Positions 1 to 8,403 of a stretch of 64,000 nucleotides of DNA are shown piece by piece. Made by a program: the position numbers and the translations under genes. The DNA is from Actinoplanes teichomyceticus ATCC 31121. GTDB taxonomy: Bacteria; Actinomycetota; Actinomycetes; Mycobacteriales; Micromonosporaceae. Every line of letters starts with the position of its first letter. The stretch's first letter is position 1. Below the pieces are notes generated by a model. It did not search any database, was not told the origin of the DNA, and saw nothing but the letters and a program-made list of their open reading frames with translations. The stretch spans positions 7,981,001 through 8,045,000 of the forward strand of contig NZ_CP023865.1 in the NCBI RefSeq assembly GCF_003711105.1, read 5' to 3'.

Positions 1-186
1 CTTGCCGGTCCGCGCCAGCTTGCCCTCGACCATCGGGAGCTGGCCGGAGACGTAGACGTAGTTGCCGGACTGCACGGCCGGCACGTAGGACGCCAGCGGC
101 GGGACCACGGACGGCAGGGTCAGGCCCAGCTCGGCCAGCTTCGCGTAGGCGTCGACGCCGCCCACGCCGGCGATCGGGGTGGTCAC
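1..186 (-). CDS. RidA/YjgF-family protein, 5' part only (runs off the window)
   Basis: Translating the minus strand from GTG at 186 gives an open frame to the window edge: start VTTPIAGVGGVDAYAKLAEL, then PSVVPPLASYVPAVQSGNYV and YVSGQLPMVEGKLARTGK. The pattern 'Y.P.V..G..VYVSGQLP' is the N-terminal part of the RidA (reactive intermediate deaminase) fold, cytosolic enzymes that hydrolyse reactive enamine/imine intermediates. The start overlaps the stop of the DUF4177 gene by four bases (GTGA), so the two are probably co-translated. The catalytic-arginine half lies outside the window, so activity cannot be judged. Neighbour order resembles Mycobacterium Rv3678c. Confidence 0.85.
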   Translation of the reverse strand, partial: MTTPIAGVGGVDAYAKLAELGLTLPSVVPPLASYVPAVQSGNYVYVSGQLPMVEGKLARTGK

Positions 187-338
187 GACTTCGCCCGCTT
201 CATGTAGGCGATCAACTGCTCCGGGTTCGGCCCCGGCACCACCTGGACCAGCTCCCAGCCGTCGTCGCCCCAGTTGTCGAGGATCTGCTTGGTCGCGTGT
301 ACCAGCAGGGGCACGGTCACGTACTCCCACTTCTGCAT
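183..338 (-). CDS. DUF4177-type small protein
   Basis: A 51-residue protein starting MQKWEYVTVPLLVHATKQIL, with 'WGDDGWELVQVVPGPNP' in the middle. The KWEY..V ... DGWELV pattern is the DUF4177 family, whose function is unknown. The start at 338 is preferred over an upstream in-frame start because AAGGAG lies nine bases before it. It overlaps the downstream RidA gene by four bases, so they form an operon. Actinobacteria often keep such a tiny gene between ridA and the Get3-like ATPase pair. Probably cytosolic. Confidence 0.85.
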   Translation of the reverse strand: MQKWEYVTVPLLVHATKQILDNWGDDGWELVQVVPGPNPEQLIAYMKRAKS

Positions 339-454
339 GGCTCGAACACTCCTTAGTCGGGTACCGGCACAGCTTAGGACCCGGCGTTCCAGCCGGTTGG
401 CTAGGCTGAGCGACAATCCGTACGGAAAGCGCGCGAACCATCACGGAGGGTGAC

Positions 455-1564
455 GTGACGCAGCTACCGCGGGACGGGCAGCCCGGCCATCCGGATCCGC
501 CGCCGTCGCCCGATCCCGAACCACCGGCCCCACTCCCGCCCGGCGACCCGATCCCGGTCCCCGAGCCACCGCACGCCGTGCCGCCCGCCCCTCGCGGGCG
601 GCACGCCCTTCCGGACCAGCCCACCCTCGCCGACCGGCCCGCGTTCCGGGACCACGCCGTCCCGACCGGCACGCCCGCGCTCCCGGACCGACCCGCCCTC
701 ACCGGCCGGCCCGCGTTCCCGGACCACGGCGCCCCCGCCGGCCGGCCCGCGCTCCCGGACCACGCCACCCTCGCCGACCGGCCCGCGCTCCCGGCCGAGC
801 CGGCTCGCACCGATCCGTTCGCGCTGGCGGCGACCGCGGAACATCCGGTGATCGCCGACGAGCCGGCCGGGGAGCGTGCCGCGGCGCGCGAGCCCGGCCC
901 GGCCGCGCCGGAGCCGCACGGCGGCTGGCACCAGCCGCCCCCGAACGGCCCCTGGCACGCCCGGCACGAGAAGCCCGGCGAGTGGCGGTACCCGCCACCC
1001 GAGCATCTGGCCTGGGAGCACTCCCCGCCCGCCGAGGTGCAGTCACCGGAGCCGGAACCGATCTGGGTGAGCCGGCCGGGCGGCGGCCCGGAACCGGCCA
1101 TGCCGTCCCGCCGCCGGCACGGCCCCCGGCGCTCGTCGGTCTTCCTCTCCCTGGCCCTGGCCGCCACCCTGGCGCTGTGCGGCGGCGGGGCGGTCTCGGC
1201 CTACCTGCTGTTCCGCGACGCGGGCAACCCCGGCTCGCCGGACCCGACCACCGCGGTGAACCGTTTCCTCACCGCCGTCTACACCCAGAAGGACGCCCGC
1301 GCCGCCGAGGACCTGGTCTGCCGCAAGTCCCGCGACGAGAGCAAGCTGGCCCGGCGGGTGCAGCAGATCCGCAGCTACGCCGACGGGTACGAGGGTGCGG
1401 TGTTCCGCTGGGACGAGCCCGCGGTGACCCGCAACGCCGACGGCGAGGCCCAGGTCGGCGTACGCGTGGTGATGTCCACCGAGGACGAGAAGACCGCCGC
1501 GCAGGACCTGGAGTTCACCGTGGTGCGCAAGAGCGGCTGGCTGGTCTGCGAGGTCGCCGGCTGA
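455..1564 (+). CDS. Pro/Ala-rich single-pass membrane protein with small extracytoplasmic domain
   Basis: 369 residues from GTG 455, preceded by GGAGGG. Residues 1-225 are low complexity, rich in Pro, Ala and Asp, with an imperfect repeat of the type '[24 protein letters not shown]' between about 50 and 110. One transmembrane helix lies at about 229-253 ([16 protein letters not shown]...AYLLF). The last ~110 residues begin '[18 protein letters not shown]' and end 'SGWLVCEV'; this resembles the small NTF2-like DUF4878/lumazine-binding-like domains of actinobacterial exported proteins, a family-level inference. Two Cys in that domain could pair. The gene runs divergently from ridA/DUF4177 and ends 23 bases before the Get3-like ATPase gene, so it may share its transcript. 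Function unknown. Confidence 0.8.
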   Translation: MTQLPRDGQPGHPDPPPSPDPEPPAPLPPGDPIPVPEPPHAVPPAPRGRHALPDQPTLADRPAFRDHAVPTGTPALPDRPALTGRPAFPDHGAPAGRPALPDHATLADRPALPAEPARTDPFALAATAEHPVIADEPAGERAAAREPGPAAPEPHGGWHQPPPNGPWHARHEKPGEWRYPPPEHLAWEHSPPAEVQSPEPEPIWVSRPGGGPEPAMPSRRRHGPRRSSVFLSLALAATLALCGGGAVSAYLLFRDAGNPGSPDPTTAVNRFLTAVYTQKDARAAEDLVCRKSRDESKLARRVQQIRSYADGYEGAVFRWDEPAVTRNADGEAQVGVRVVMSTEDEKTAAQDLEFTVVRKSGWLVCEVAG

Positions 1565-1587
1565 CCGCGCGCCGTAACGTGGAGGAC

Positions 1588-2541
1588 ATGGGCGAGCACC
1601 GCGGCAACTGGCCGGAGCGACTGCACATCGTCACCGGCAAGGGTGGCACCGGCAAGACCAGCGTGGCCGCCGCGCTGGCGCTCGGCCTGGCCACCGGCGG
1701 ACGCCGCACGCTGCTGGTCGAGGTGGAGGGCCGGCAGGGTATCGCGCAGCTGTTCGGGCTGGAGCCGCTGCCGTACACGGAGCGCCGGATCGCCACGACC
1801 GCCGGGGGCGGCGAGGTCCGCGCCCTGCCGGTCGATCCGGAGGAGGCGCTCCTGGAGTACCTCGACATGTTCTACAAGCTCGGCGCCGCCGGCCGGGCAC
1901 TGCGCAAGGTCGGCGCCATCGACTTCGCCACCACGATCGCCCCGGGGCTGCGCGACGTGCTGCTGACCGGCAAGGTCAAGGAGGCCACCACCCGCGCCGC
2001 GGACGGCCGCCGGGTCTACGACGCGGTGGTGCTGGACGCCCCGCCGACCGGCCGGATCGGCCGCTTCCTGAACGTCACCGCGGAGACCGCGCGGCTGGCC
2101 AAGATGGGCCCGATCAAGACCCAGAGCGACGGGGTGTCCTCGCTGCTGCGCTCGCCGATGACCGCCGTGCACGTGGTCACGCTGCTGGAGGAGATGCCGG
2201 TGCAGGAGACCCTGGACGCGGTCGAGGAGCTCACCGGCCTGGGCATCCCGGTCGGACGGCTGATCGTGAACGGCGCCCGGCCACCGCTGCTGACCGCCGG
2301 CAAGGTGACCAAGGCGGAGATCAAGCGGGGCCTGGTGGCGGCCGGACTGCCGGCCGCCCCGGCGATGGTCAGCCAGCTGGCCGCCCAGGCGCAGGCGCAC
2401 CTGACCCGGCGGGAGCTGGAGGAGTCGCTCCGGCACGATCTGGCCGAACGGCATCGGCCGATGATCGAGCTGCCGCTGCTGCCGGACGGCGTCGACCGCG
2501 CCGCGCTGGACGTCCTCGCCGCCCGCTTGATGGCGGTCTGA
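1588..2541 (+). CDS. Get3/ArsA-like ATPase, first of a pair (Rv3679/BagA-like)
   Basis: 317 residues. A deviant Walker A, GKGGTGKTS, sits at 17-25 with the signature Lys18 that reaches across the dimer in ArsA/Get3 ATPases. Conserved blocks 'LLVEVEGRQGIAQLFGLEPL', 'EYLDMFYKLG' and 'FATTIAPGLRDVLLTGKVKE' match the mycobacterial Rv3679 type closely. Walker B-like 'VVLDAPPTGRI' follows. In Mycobacterium the equivalent pair has been described as a Get3-like heteromeric ATPase (BagA/BagB) needed for stress tolerance; here that is inference from family and position. The start at ATG 1588 has GGAGG only two bases upstream, so GTG 1579 is an alternative. It is followed 86 bases later by the second ATPase. 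Confidence 0.93.
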   Translation: MGEHRGNWPERLHIVTGKGGTGKTSVAAALALGLATGGRRTLLVEVEGRQGIAQLFGLEPLPYTERRIATTAGGGEVRALPVDPEEALLEYLDMFYKLGAAGRALRKVGAIDFATTIAPGLRDVLLTGKVKEATTRAADGRRVYDAVVLDAPPTGRIGRFLNVTAETARLAKMGPIKTQSDGVSSLLRSPMTAVHVVTLLEEMPVQETLDAVEELTGLGIPVGRLIVNGARPPLLTAGKVTKAEIKRGLVAAGLPAAPAMVSQLAAQAQAHLTRRELEESLRHDLAERHRPMIELPLLPDGVDRAALDVLAARLMAV

Positions 2542-2627
2542 CCTGGTTTTCCGGCCGACCGGCCGGCACTGAGTGTTTGCTCACCTCGCGTCCGATCAAG
2601 ACGCATTACCCTGGAGAAGTGGTTGAT

Positions 2628-3758
2628 GTGACCGCTCCCCGGCTCGACGTCGACGCTCTGCTCGCCGACCCGGCCATCCGGATCGTGGTGTGTTGCGGCT
2701 CCGGCGGGGTCGGCAAGACCACCACCGCCGCGGCCCTCGGCCTGCGGGCCGCCGAGGTGCACGGCCGGCGCACGGTGGTGCTGACCATCGACCCGGCGCG
2801 CCGGCTGGCCCAGTCGATGGGCCTGACCGAGCTGGACAACACGCCCCGCCAGGTCAAGGGCATCGACGTCGCGAGATCCGGCGGCGAGCTGCACGCCATG
2901 ATGCTCGACATGAAGCGCACCTTCGACGAGGTGGTCGAGCAGCACACCACGCCCAAGCGTGCCGCGGAGATCTTCGCGAACCCGTTCTACCAGGCCATGA
3001 GCTCCACCTTCGCCGGCACGCAGGAGTACATGGCGATGGAGAAGCTGGCCCAGTTGCGGGCCGGCGGGGAGTGGGACCTGATCGTGGTCGACACCCCGCC
3101 GTCCCGCTCCGCGCTGGATTTCCTGGACGCCCCGGCCCGGCTCTCCCGGTTCCTCGACGGCCGTATGCTGCGGCTGCTGCTGGCGCCCGCCCGCAGTGGC
3201 GGGCGGAGCATGTTCAGCCTGGTCACCGCGTCGTTCGGGCTGTTCTCCCGGACGGTGCAGAAGATTCTGGGCGCGCAGCTGCTGACCGACCTGTCGGGCT
3301 TCGTCGCGGCGCTGGACTCGATGTTCGGCGGCTTCCGGCAGCGCGCCGACCAGACGTACCGGATCCTGCAGGACCCGCAGACGGCGTTCCTGCTGGTCGC
3401 CGCGCCGGAGCGGGACGCGATCCGGGAGGCGGCCTACTTCGCCGAGCGGCTGGTCGCCGAGCGGATGCCGCTGGGCGGCCTGGTCCTCAACCGGATGCAC
3501 CGGACGGAGCCGGGCGGGCTGCCGGCGGCGGCGGCCGAGGAGGCCGCGGACCGGCTGGCCGCCGCCGGCGAACTGCCCGGCGCGGCGGACGTGCTGCGCA
3601 TCCACGCCGGTCTGCTGCGGCAGAGCGCGCGGGAACTGGAGGTCGCGGCCGGGTTCACCGAGGCGTTTCCGGGGGTGCCGACGACCGCGGTCGCGGCGCA
3701 GCCCGCCGACGTGCACGACGTCGACGGGCTGCGGACGATCGGCGCTCTACTCGCCTGA
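2628..3758 (+). CDS. Get3/ArsA-like ATPase, second of a pair (Rv3680/BagB-like)
   Basis: 376 residues from GTG 2628 (GGAG at 2613-2616); GTG 2619 is an alternative. The P-loop is CCGSGGVGKTT (22-32), so the signature Lys of the deviant Walker A is replaced by Ser, while GVGKTT is intact. 'VVLTIDPARRLAQSMGL' is the switch I region and 'LIVVDTPPSRSALDFL' the Walker B/switch II region. It therefore probably works as the partner of the upstream ATPase, which keeps the Lys. The stop TGA directly abuts the TCA (complementary stop) of the convergent whiB gene with no spacer. Confidence 0.93.
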   Translation: MTAPRLDVDALLADPAIRIVVCCGSGGVGKTTTAAALGLRAAEVHGRRTVVLTIDPARRLAQSMGLTELDNTPRQVKGIDVARSGGELHAMMLDMKRTFDEVVEQHTTPKRAAEIFANPFYQAMSSTFAGTQEYMAMEKLAQLRAGGEWDLIVVDTPPSRSALDFLDAPARLSRFLDGRMLRLLLAPARSGGRSMFSLVTASFGLFSRTVQKILGAQLLTDLSGFVAALDSMFGGFRQRADQTYRILQDPQTAFLLVAAPERDAIREAAYFAERLVAERMPLGGLVLNRMHRTEPGGLPAAAAEEAADRLAAAGELPGAADVLRIHAGLLRQSARELEVAAGFTEAFPGVPTTAVAAQPADVHDVDGLRTIGALLA

Positions 3759-4061
3759 TCAGCGGGTGGAGACCAGCACCTTGTCGGCGCCTTTCTCCTT
3801 CAGTGCGGCCTCGAACATCTTCCGCCAGCTCGCCACATGTGGGTGGCGGCGCAGCAGGGCACGTCGCTCCCGTTCCGTCATGCCTCCCCAGACGCCGAAC
3901 TCGATCCGGTTGTCCAGGGCGTCGGCGAGGCATTCGTAGCGCACCGGGCAGCTGCGGCAGATCCTTTTCGCCACGTTCTGCTCGGCGCCCTGCACGAACA
4001 GCGCGTCAGGGTCGCCACTCTGACACGCCGCCATGCTGGGCCAGTCGCTGATCATCCCCAT
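3759..4061 (-). CDS. whiB4: WhiB-family Fe-S transcription regulator, WhiB4-like
   Basis: 100 residues starting MGMISDWPSMAAC. Four cysteines, one in 'AAC', two in 'CRSCP' and one in 'RYEC', form the C-Xn-C-X2-C-X5-C ligand set for a [4Fe-4S] cluster; 'GVWGGMTERERR' is the WhiB turn, followed by a basic tail. ATG 4061 is chosen because AAGGGGGG lies eight to nine bases upstream; the longer open frame has no family similarity before it. Position between the Get3-like pair and a PonA2-type PBP matches mycobacterial whiB4, so the symbol is assigned by synteny. WhiB4 is a redox-responsive repressor in mycobacteria; here that is inferred. Confidence 0.9.
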   Translation of the reverse strand: MGMISDWPSMAACQSGDPDALFVQGAEQNVAKRICRSCPVRYECLADALDNRIEFGVWGGMTERERRALLRRHPHVASWRKMFEAALKEKGADKVLVSTR

Positions 4062-4395
4062 TGGTAAACGTCCCCCCTTGCTTTCACCCCCGTACGTCCA
4101 GCGCGGCGGCCCATGTCCCCCATTGCCGCGCAGACGTCGTGCGAGATGTCTCGCCGGACCATCATGCTCTGTAGTTGGGTGATTACGCAACGTTGTCCCT
4201 CAAATACGTATAGCCCGGTAGTTCCGGGCAAAGCGGCCCGCGTAGCGATGGCCGGATGGGGGTACGTTCGGTGCAGAAGGGAGAAATCGGCCCGCCGGGT
4301 CGGGTGACAGGTCACACTCGGAAACGGTGCGGCCCGCCTTCTCGACGGGCGGTCGCGTGCGCCGTTCGCGTATCCTGCGTCGGGTGACCTCCTGG
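4062..4395. promoter_or_regulatory. whiB4-ponA2 divergent intergenic region
   Basis: About 330 bases without a convincing gene separate whiB4 from the PBP and must contain both promoters. A perfect inverted repeat, GCCCGG-TAGTT-CCGGGC, lies at 4213-4229. A local AT-rich pocket around 4196-4212 (CAAATACGTATAG) is the most likely promoter core. I could not assign -35/-10 boxes with confidence. Confidence 0.4.
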
Positions 4396-6801
4396 ATGCG
4401 CAGACGCGATCACAACATCTTCACGAACGCGACATCACTGCTTGTCTGTGGCCTGCTGGCCGGTGTGGTGGTGGCCGCGGCGGCGTTCCCCGCCGCCGCG
4501 ATGTCCGGCCTCGCCGCCAAGGCCGGCGGTGAGGGTTTCGCCAATCTGCCCAGTGAGCTCAAGGACTTCAGCTCCCCGCAGATCACCCGGATCTACGCCG
4601 CGGACGGGCGGACCCAGATCTCGCAGTTCTACGACGAGTTCCGCAGCGACGTCCCGCTGAAGGACATCGCCAAGAGCATGCAGGACGCGATCATCGCCGC
4701 CGAGGACCGCAAGTTCTTCGACCACAACGGTGTCGACCTCAAGGGTGTCGCCCGGGCCTTCGTCGGCAACAGCCAGGGCGGCGCGCAACAGGGCGCCTCC
4801 ACGCTGACCATGCAGTACGTGCGGATGTCGCTGGCCTACTCGGCGACCAACCCGCAGGAGGTGGTCGACGCGACGAAGGACACCCCGAAGCGCAAGATCA
4901 CCGAGATGAAGTACGCGCTGCAGGTGGAGAAGCAGCTCAGCAAGGAGCAGATCCTCGAGCGCTACCTGAACATCGCGCCCTTCGGCAACCAGGCCTACGG
5001 CGTCTACGCCGCCAGCCAGGTCTACTTCAACAAGAAGCCGAAGGATCTGAGCATCGCCGAGGCGGCCATGCTCGCCGGCATGGTGAAGGCCCCGACCAGC
5101 TTCAACCCGACCAACAAGTCGGGCCACGAGCAGATCCTGGCCCGGCGCAACAACTACATCATCCCGGGCATGGTCACCATGGGCGCGATCACCCAGGCCG
5201 ACGCCGACAAGGCGGTCAAGGTCCCGATCCCGACCAAGGTCAAGCCGATCGGCAACGGCTGCGTCTCGGTGGCCAAGAACAACTGGGGCTTCTTCTGCGA
5301 CTACTTCTACCGCTGGTGGATGAGCCAGGAGGCGTTCGGCGCGACGACGTACGACCGTGAGCGGCGGCTCAAGAGCGGCGGCTACAAGGTGATCACCTCG
5401 CTGGACCTCAAGGGTCAGGCCGCGGCCCGCTCCCGGATCCTCGACCAGATCAAGGACGACAACCGCAACGCCCTGCTGCTGGCCGGCGTCGAGCCGGGCA
5501 CCGGCAAGGTGCGGGTGCTCGCCGCCAACCGCAAGTACGCGCTGGACGACCCGGACCACCCCACCAACAAGATCTCCTCGGACCCGAAGAAGGCGAAGAA
5601 GAAGATCCGCGGGTCGTACCCGAAGACCACCAACCCGCTGCTGACCGGCGGTGGTGACATCAAGGGCTACCAGGCCGGCTCGGTGTTCAAGATGTTCACC
5701 ATGGTCGCCGCGCTGGAGAAGGGCATCCCGCTCAGCTTCCCGATCAACATCAAGCCGACGTACCACTCGAAGTACAAGGCCGGCTACGGCACCCCGTCGT
5801 CCTGCCCCGGCTCGGACGACTGGTGCCCGAGCAACTCCAGCAAGAAGGAGGCCGGCGTCTTCAACATGTGGACCGGCTTCGGGGCCTCGGTGAACACCTA
5901 CTTCGTGCCGCTGGAGGAGCGGGTCGGCGCGGAGAACGTGGTCGCCGTCGCCAAGCGGTTCGGCGTCCAGTTCCGCGAGAAGGAAGAGAACGACTGGGCC
6001 AACGACGAGAAGCGCGCGGCCGGCTGGGGCGCCTTCACCCTCGGTGTGACCGCCTCCACGCCGCTGGACATGGCCAACGCCTACGCGACGCTGGCCGGTG
6101 ACGGCAAGTACTGCGAGCCGACCCCGGTCGAGCAGATCACCACCAAGGACGGCGAGAAGATCGACGTCGGCAAGCCGCACTGCATCCAGGCGACCACCAA
6201 GGACGTGGCGCGCGCGGCGCTGGACGCGACCCGCTGCCCGGTCGGTGACTCGGCCCAGCTCGGCAGCTGCGGCGGCCGCGCCACCGCCCGGCCCACCCGG
6301 GGCATCGTCGACCACCCGGTGTTCGGCAAGTCCGGCACCACCGACTCCAGCAAGACCGCGTCGCTGATCGCCGGCACCACGAAGCTGGTGATCGCCGGTT
6401 ACCTGGTCAACCCGGACTGGCAGGACCACAACGACCAGATGCAGCACCCCCCGGTCAACGCGGCGGTCCAGTACACCCTCAAGGACTACATGAAGGGCAA
6501 GCCGAAGGTTCAGTTCAAGACCCCGTCGAACGACAAGATCTCGGTGGGCGACCTGCGCAGCGTCCCGGACGTGACCTGTGACTCGCTGCAGGCCGCCAAG
6601 GACCGGATCTCCGGCGCCGGGTTCGAACCGGAGATCGGCGGCACCGTCGAGTCGGACTGCCCGGCCGGCACCGCCGCCGGCACCGCGGAGGAGCGCACCA
6701 TCAAGGGCGGCGCGGTGACGATCGAGGTCAGCGGCGGCCGCAAGGAGAAGGACCCGGCCGACCCGCAACCGGGCACCAGCTCGCCGGGCCGGCGACGGTA
6801 A
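4396..6801 (+). CDS. ponA2: Bifunctional class A penicillin-binding protein with PASTA domain (PonA2-like)
   Basis: 801 residues from ATG 4396; GTG 4327 or 4384 would add 23 or 4 residues and none has a clear ribosome site. One N-terminal TM helix (about 11-37). Glycosyltransferase domain with catalytic Glu in 'AAEDRKFFDHNGVD' (Glu103) and 'QGASTLTMQYVR'. Transpeptidase domain with SVFK (Ser429), SVN (about 498) and KSGTT (about 645). A single PASTA domain near the C-terminus is followed by a Pro/Ser tail. The short Cys-bearing insert 'GCVSVAKNNWGFFCDY' between the domains also occurs in mycobacterial PonA2. It polymerises and cross-links peptidoglycan outside the membrane. A strong terminator follows 14 bases after the stop. 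Confidence 0.95.
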   Translation: MRRRDHNIFTNATSLLVCGLLAGVVVAAAAFPAAAMSGLAAKAGGEGFANLPSELKDFSSPQITRIYAADGRTQISQFYDEFRSDVPLKDIAKSMQDAIIAAEDRKFFDHNGVDLKGVARAFVGNSQGGAQQGASTLTMQYVRMSLAYSATNPQEVVDATKDTPKRKITEMKYALQVEKQLSKEQILERYLNIAPFGNQAYGVYAASQVYFNKKPKDLSIAEAAMLAGMVKAPTSFNPTNKSGHEQILARRNNYIIPGMVTMGAITQADADKAVKVPIPTKVKPIGNGCVSVAKNNWGFFCDYFYRWWMSQEAFGATTYDRERRLKSGGYKVITSLDLKGQAAARSRILDQIKDDNRNALLLAGVEPGTGKVRVLAANRKYALDDPDHPTNKISSDPKKAKKKIRGSYPKTTNPLLTGGGDIKGYQAGSVFKMFTMVAALEKGIPLSFPINIKPTYHSKYKAGYGTPSSCPGSDDWCPSNSSKKEAGVFNMWTGFGASVNTYFVPLEERVGAENVVAVAKRFGVQFREKEENDWANDEKRAAGWGAFTLGVTASTPLDMANAYATLAGDGKYCEPTPVEQITTKDGEKIDVGKPHCIQATTKDVARAALDATRCPVGDSAQLGSCGGRATARPTRGIVDHPVFGKSGTTDSSKTASLIAGTTKLVIAGYLVNPDWQDHNDQMQHPPVNAAVQYTLKDYMKGKPKVQFKTPSNDKISVGDLRSVPDVTCDSLQAAKDRISGAGFEPEIGGTVESDCPAGTAAGTAEERTIKGGAVTIEVSGGRKEKDPADPQPGTSSPGRRR

Positions 6802-6815
6802 CCCAGGCACACACG

Positions 6816-6848
6816 AACGGGCGGGAGACGCGATCTCCCGCCCGTTTT
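6816..6848 (+). terminator. Intrinsic terminator after ponA2
   Basis: A perfect 13-bp stem (6816-6828 with 6834-6846), five-base loop and four Ts. It lies between the convergent ponA2 and yqeY-like genes and could also serve the opposite strand, although the reverse T-tract is poor. Confidence 0.85.
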
Positions 6849-6869
6849 CCGTACCCCGGCAATCGGGCC

Positions 6870-7322
6870 TCAGCCCAGCTGGCGCCGCACCTCGGCAGCC
6901 ACCCGGCCGCCCTCCGCGCGTCCCGCGACCGCGGCCTGTGCCGCCTTCATCGCCGGGCCCATCTGCGCCTTGCCGGCGAATCCGCCGGCCGTGAGCGCCT
7001 GCCCGACGATCTCCGCGATCTCCGCGTCGGTCAGCTGCTTCGGCAGGTAGCGGTCGAGAACCTCGCCCTCGGCCGTCTCCTTCGCCGCCTGATCGGCGCG
7101 GCCCGCCCCGGCGAACGCGGTCGCCGCCTCCCGGCGCTTCTTCGCCTCCTTGGTCAGCACCGCCAGCACCTCGTCGTCGGAGAGCTCGCGGGCCTCGTCG
7201 CCGGCGACCTCGGCGGTCCGCACCGCGGCCAGGGCCATCCGCAGCGTCGAGGTGGTCAACTCGTCCCGGGACTTCATCGCGGCATGCAGGTCATCGTTCA
7301 GGCGGTCTTTCAGCGTTCCCAT
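6870..7322 (-). CDS. GatB/YqeY domain protein
   Basis: 150 residues beginning MGTLKDRLNDDLHAAMKSRD and containing 'TLRMALAAVRTAEV', 'KKRREAATAFAGAGR' and 'YLPKQLTDAEI'. This is the YqeY family, related to the tail domain of the GatB subunit of tRNA amidotransferase; a role in tRNA or amino-acid metabolism is assumed but unproven. ATG 7322 is preferred over an upstream in-frame start because the family begins with 'L..RL..DL..AMK'. It is transcribed divergently from the metallophosphoesterase with 25 bases between the starts. Confidence 0.9.
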   Translation of the reverse strand: MGTLKDRLNDDLHAAMKSRDELTTSTLRMALAAVRTAEVAGDEARELSDDEVLAVLTKEAKKRREAATAFAGAGRADQAAKETAEGEVLDRYLPKQLTDAEIAEIVGQALTAGGFAGKAQMGPAMKAAQAAVAGRAEGGRVAAEVRRQLG

Positions 7323-7347
7323 GGACGGAGAAACTACCCTTGCCGTC
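7323..7347. promoter_or_regulatory. Overlapping divergent leaderless promoters (predicted)
   Basis: Only 25 bases separate two divergent start codons. TACCCT (7335-7340, plus) and TAGTTT (7336-7331, minus) each match the actinobacterial TANNNT -10 pattern and lie about eight bases before their ATGs, so transcription would begin at or next to each A of the ATG. No Shine-Dalgarno sequence sits at normal spacing on either side. Prediction only. Confidence 0.5.
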
Positions 7348-8241
7348 ATGCGTAAGCGCTCCCTTATTTCCGCCGCCGCGGCACTGACCGCCGTCGGCGG
7401 CGCGACGTTCGCCTATGCCTCCCTCGTCGAGCGGAACATGTTCACGCTCCGGCGCTTCGACGTCCCGGTGCTGGAACCGGACGCGGAGCCGCTGCGCATC
7501 CTGCACCTGTCCGATCTGCACATGATGCCGGACCAGCGGCGCAAGCAGGAGTGGGTGGCCGCGCTGATCGGCACCGACCCGGACCTGGTCGTGGTCACCG
7601 GCGACAACATGGCCTCGCCGTACGCGATCCCCGGTGTGCTGCGCGCCCTCGATCCGCTGCTGGAGGTGCCCGGCGCGTTCGTCTTCGGCTCCAACGACTA
7701 CCGCGGGCCGGTCTGGAAGAACCCCGCGCAGTACCTGCTGCCCGACCGGGAGTACGTGCAGGGCGTCGACCTGCCCACCGACGATCTGCGTGCCGCGCTG
7801 ACCGAGGCGGGCTGGGCCGACCTGAACAACGCCCGCACCGTGATCAAGGCCGGCGGCCGCTCGATCGAGCTGGCCGGCGTGGACGACCCGCACGTCGAGC
7901 GGGACGACTACGCCGCGGTGGCCGGTCCGATCAGCGCCGGCGCCGACCTGCATCTCGGCGTGACGCACACGCCGGCCTCCCGGGTGCTGGACGCGATGGC
8001 CGCCGACGGCTTCCAGCTGCTGCTCGCCGGGCACACCCACGGCGGCCAGGTGTGCGTGCCCTTCTACGGCGCCCTGACCACCAACTGCGACCTGCCCACC
8101 CGGATGGCCAAGGGCCTGCACCGGTGGCCCGGCTCGGACTCGTTCCTGCACGTCTCGGCCGGATTGGGCACCCATCCGACCGCGCCCATCCGATTCGCCT
8201 GCCGCCCGGAAGCCTCGGTACTCACCCTGATCCCCCGCTGA
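7348..8241 (+). CDS. Membrane-anchored metallophosphoesterase (Rv3683-like)
   Basis: 297 residues. N-terminal hydrophobic segment (about 5-24) acts as signal anchor. Metal-binding blocks of calcineurin-like phosphoesterases are visible: 'LHLSDLHM' (DxH), 'VVVTGDNM' (GDN), 'FGSNDY' (GN[HD]-like) and 'LLAGHTHGGQVCVP' (GHTHGGQ). Members of this YkuE-like branch are extracytoplasmic; natural substrates are uncertain (phospholipid or cell-wall phosphodiesters suggested in relatives). Position next to ponA2 matches Rv3683 in mycobacteria. Followed by the tRNA-Pro gene. Confidence 0.92.
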   Translation: MRKRSLISAAAALTAVGGATFAYASLVERNMFTLRRFDVPVLEPDAEPLRILHLSDLHMMPDQRRKQEWVAALIGTDPDLVVVTGDNMASPYAIPGVLRALDPLLEVPGAFVFGSNDYRGPVWKNPAQYLLPDREYVQGVDLPTDDLRAALTEAGWADLNNARTVIKAGGRSIELAGVDDPHVERDDYAAVAGPISAGADLHLGVTHTPASRVLDAMAADGFQLLLAGHTHGGQVCVPFYGALTTNCDLPTRMAKGLHRWPGSDSFLHVSAGLGTHPTAPIRFACRPEASVLTLIPR

Positions 8242-8326
8242 CCCGCCTCCGACCTGCGAAAACGCTGCGAGGGGGTCCCGGATTTCCGGGGTACGGCGGA
8301 GTCCGCTAGTATTCTTCTCGCAGCAA

Positions 8327-8403
<77 letters not shown>

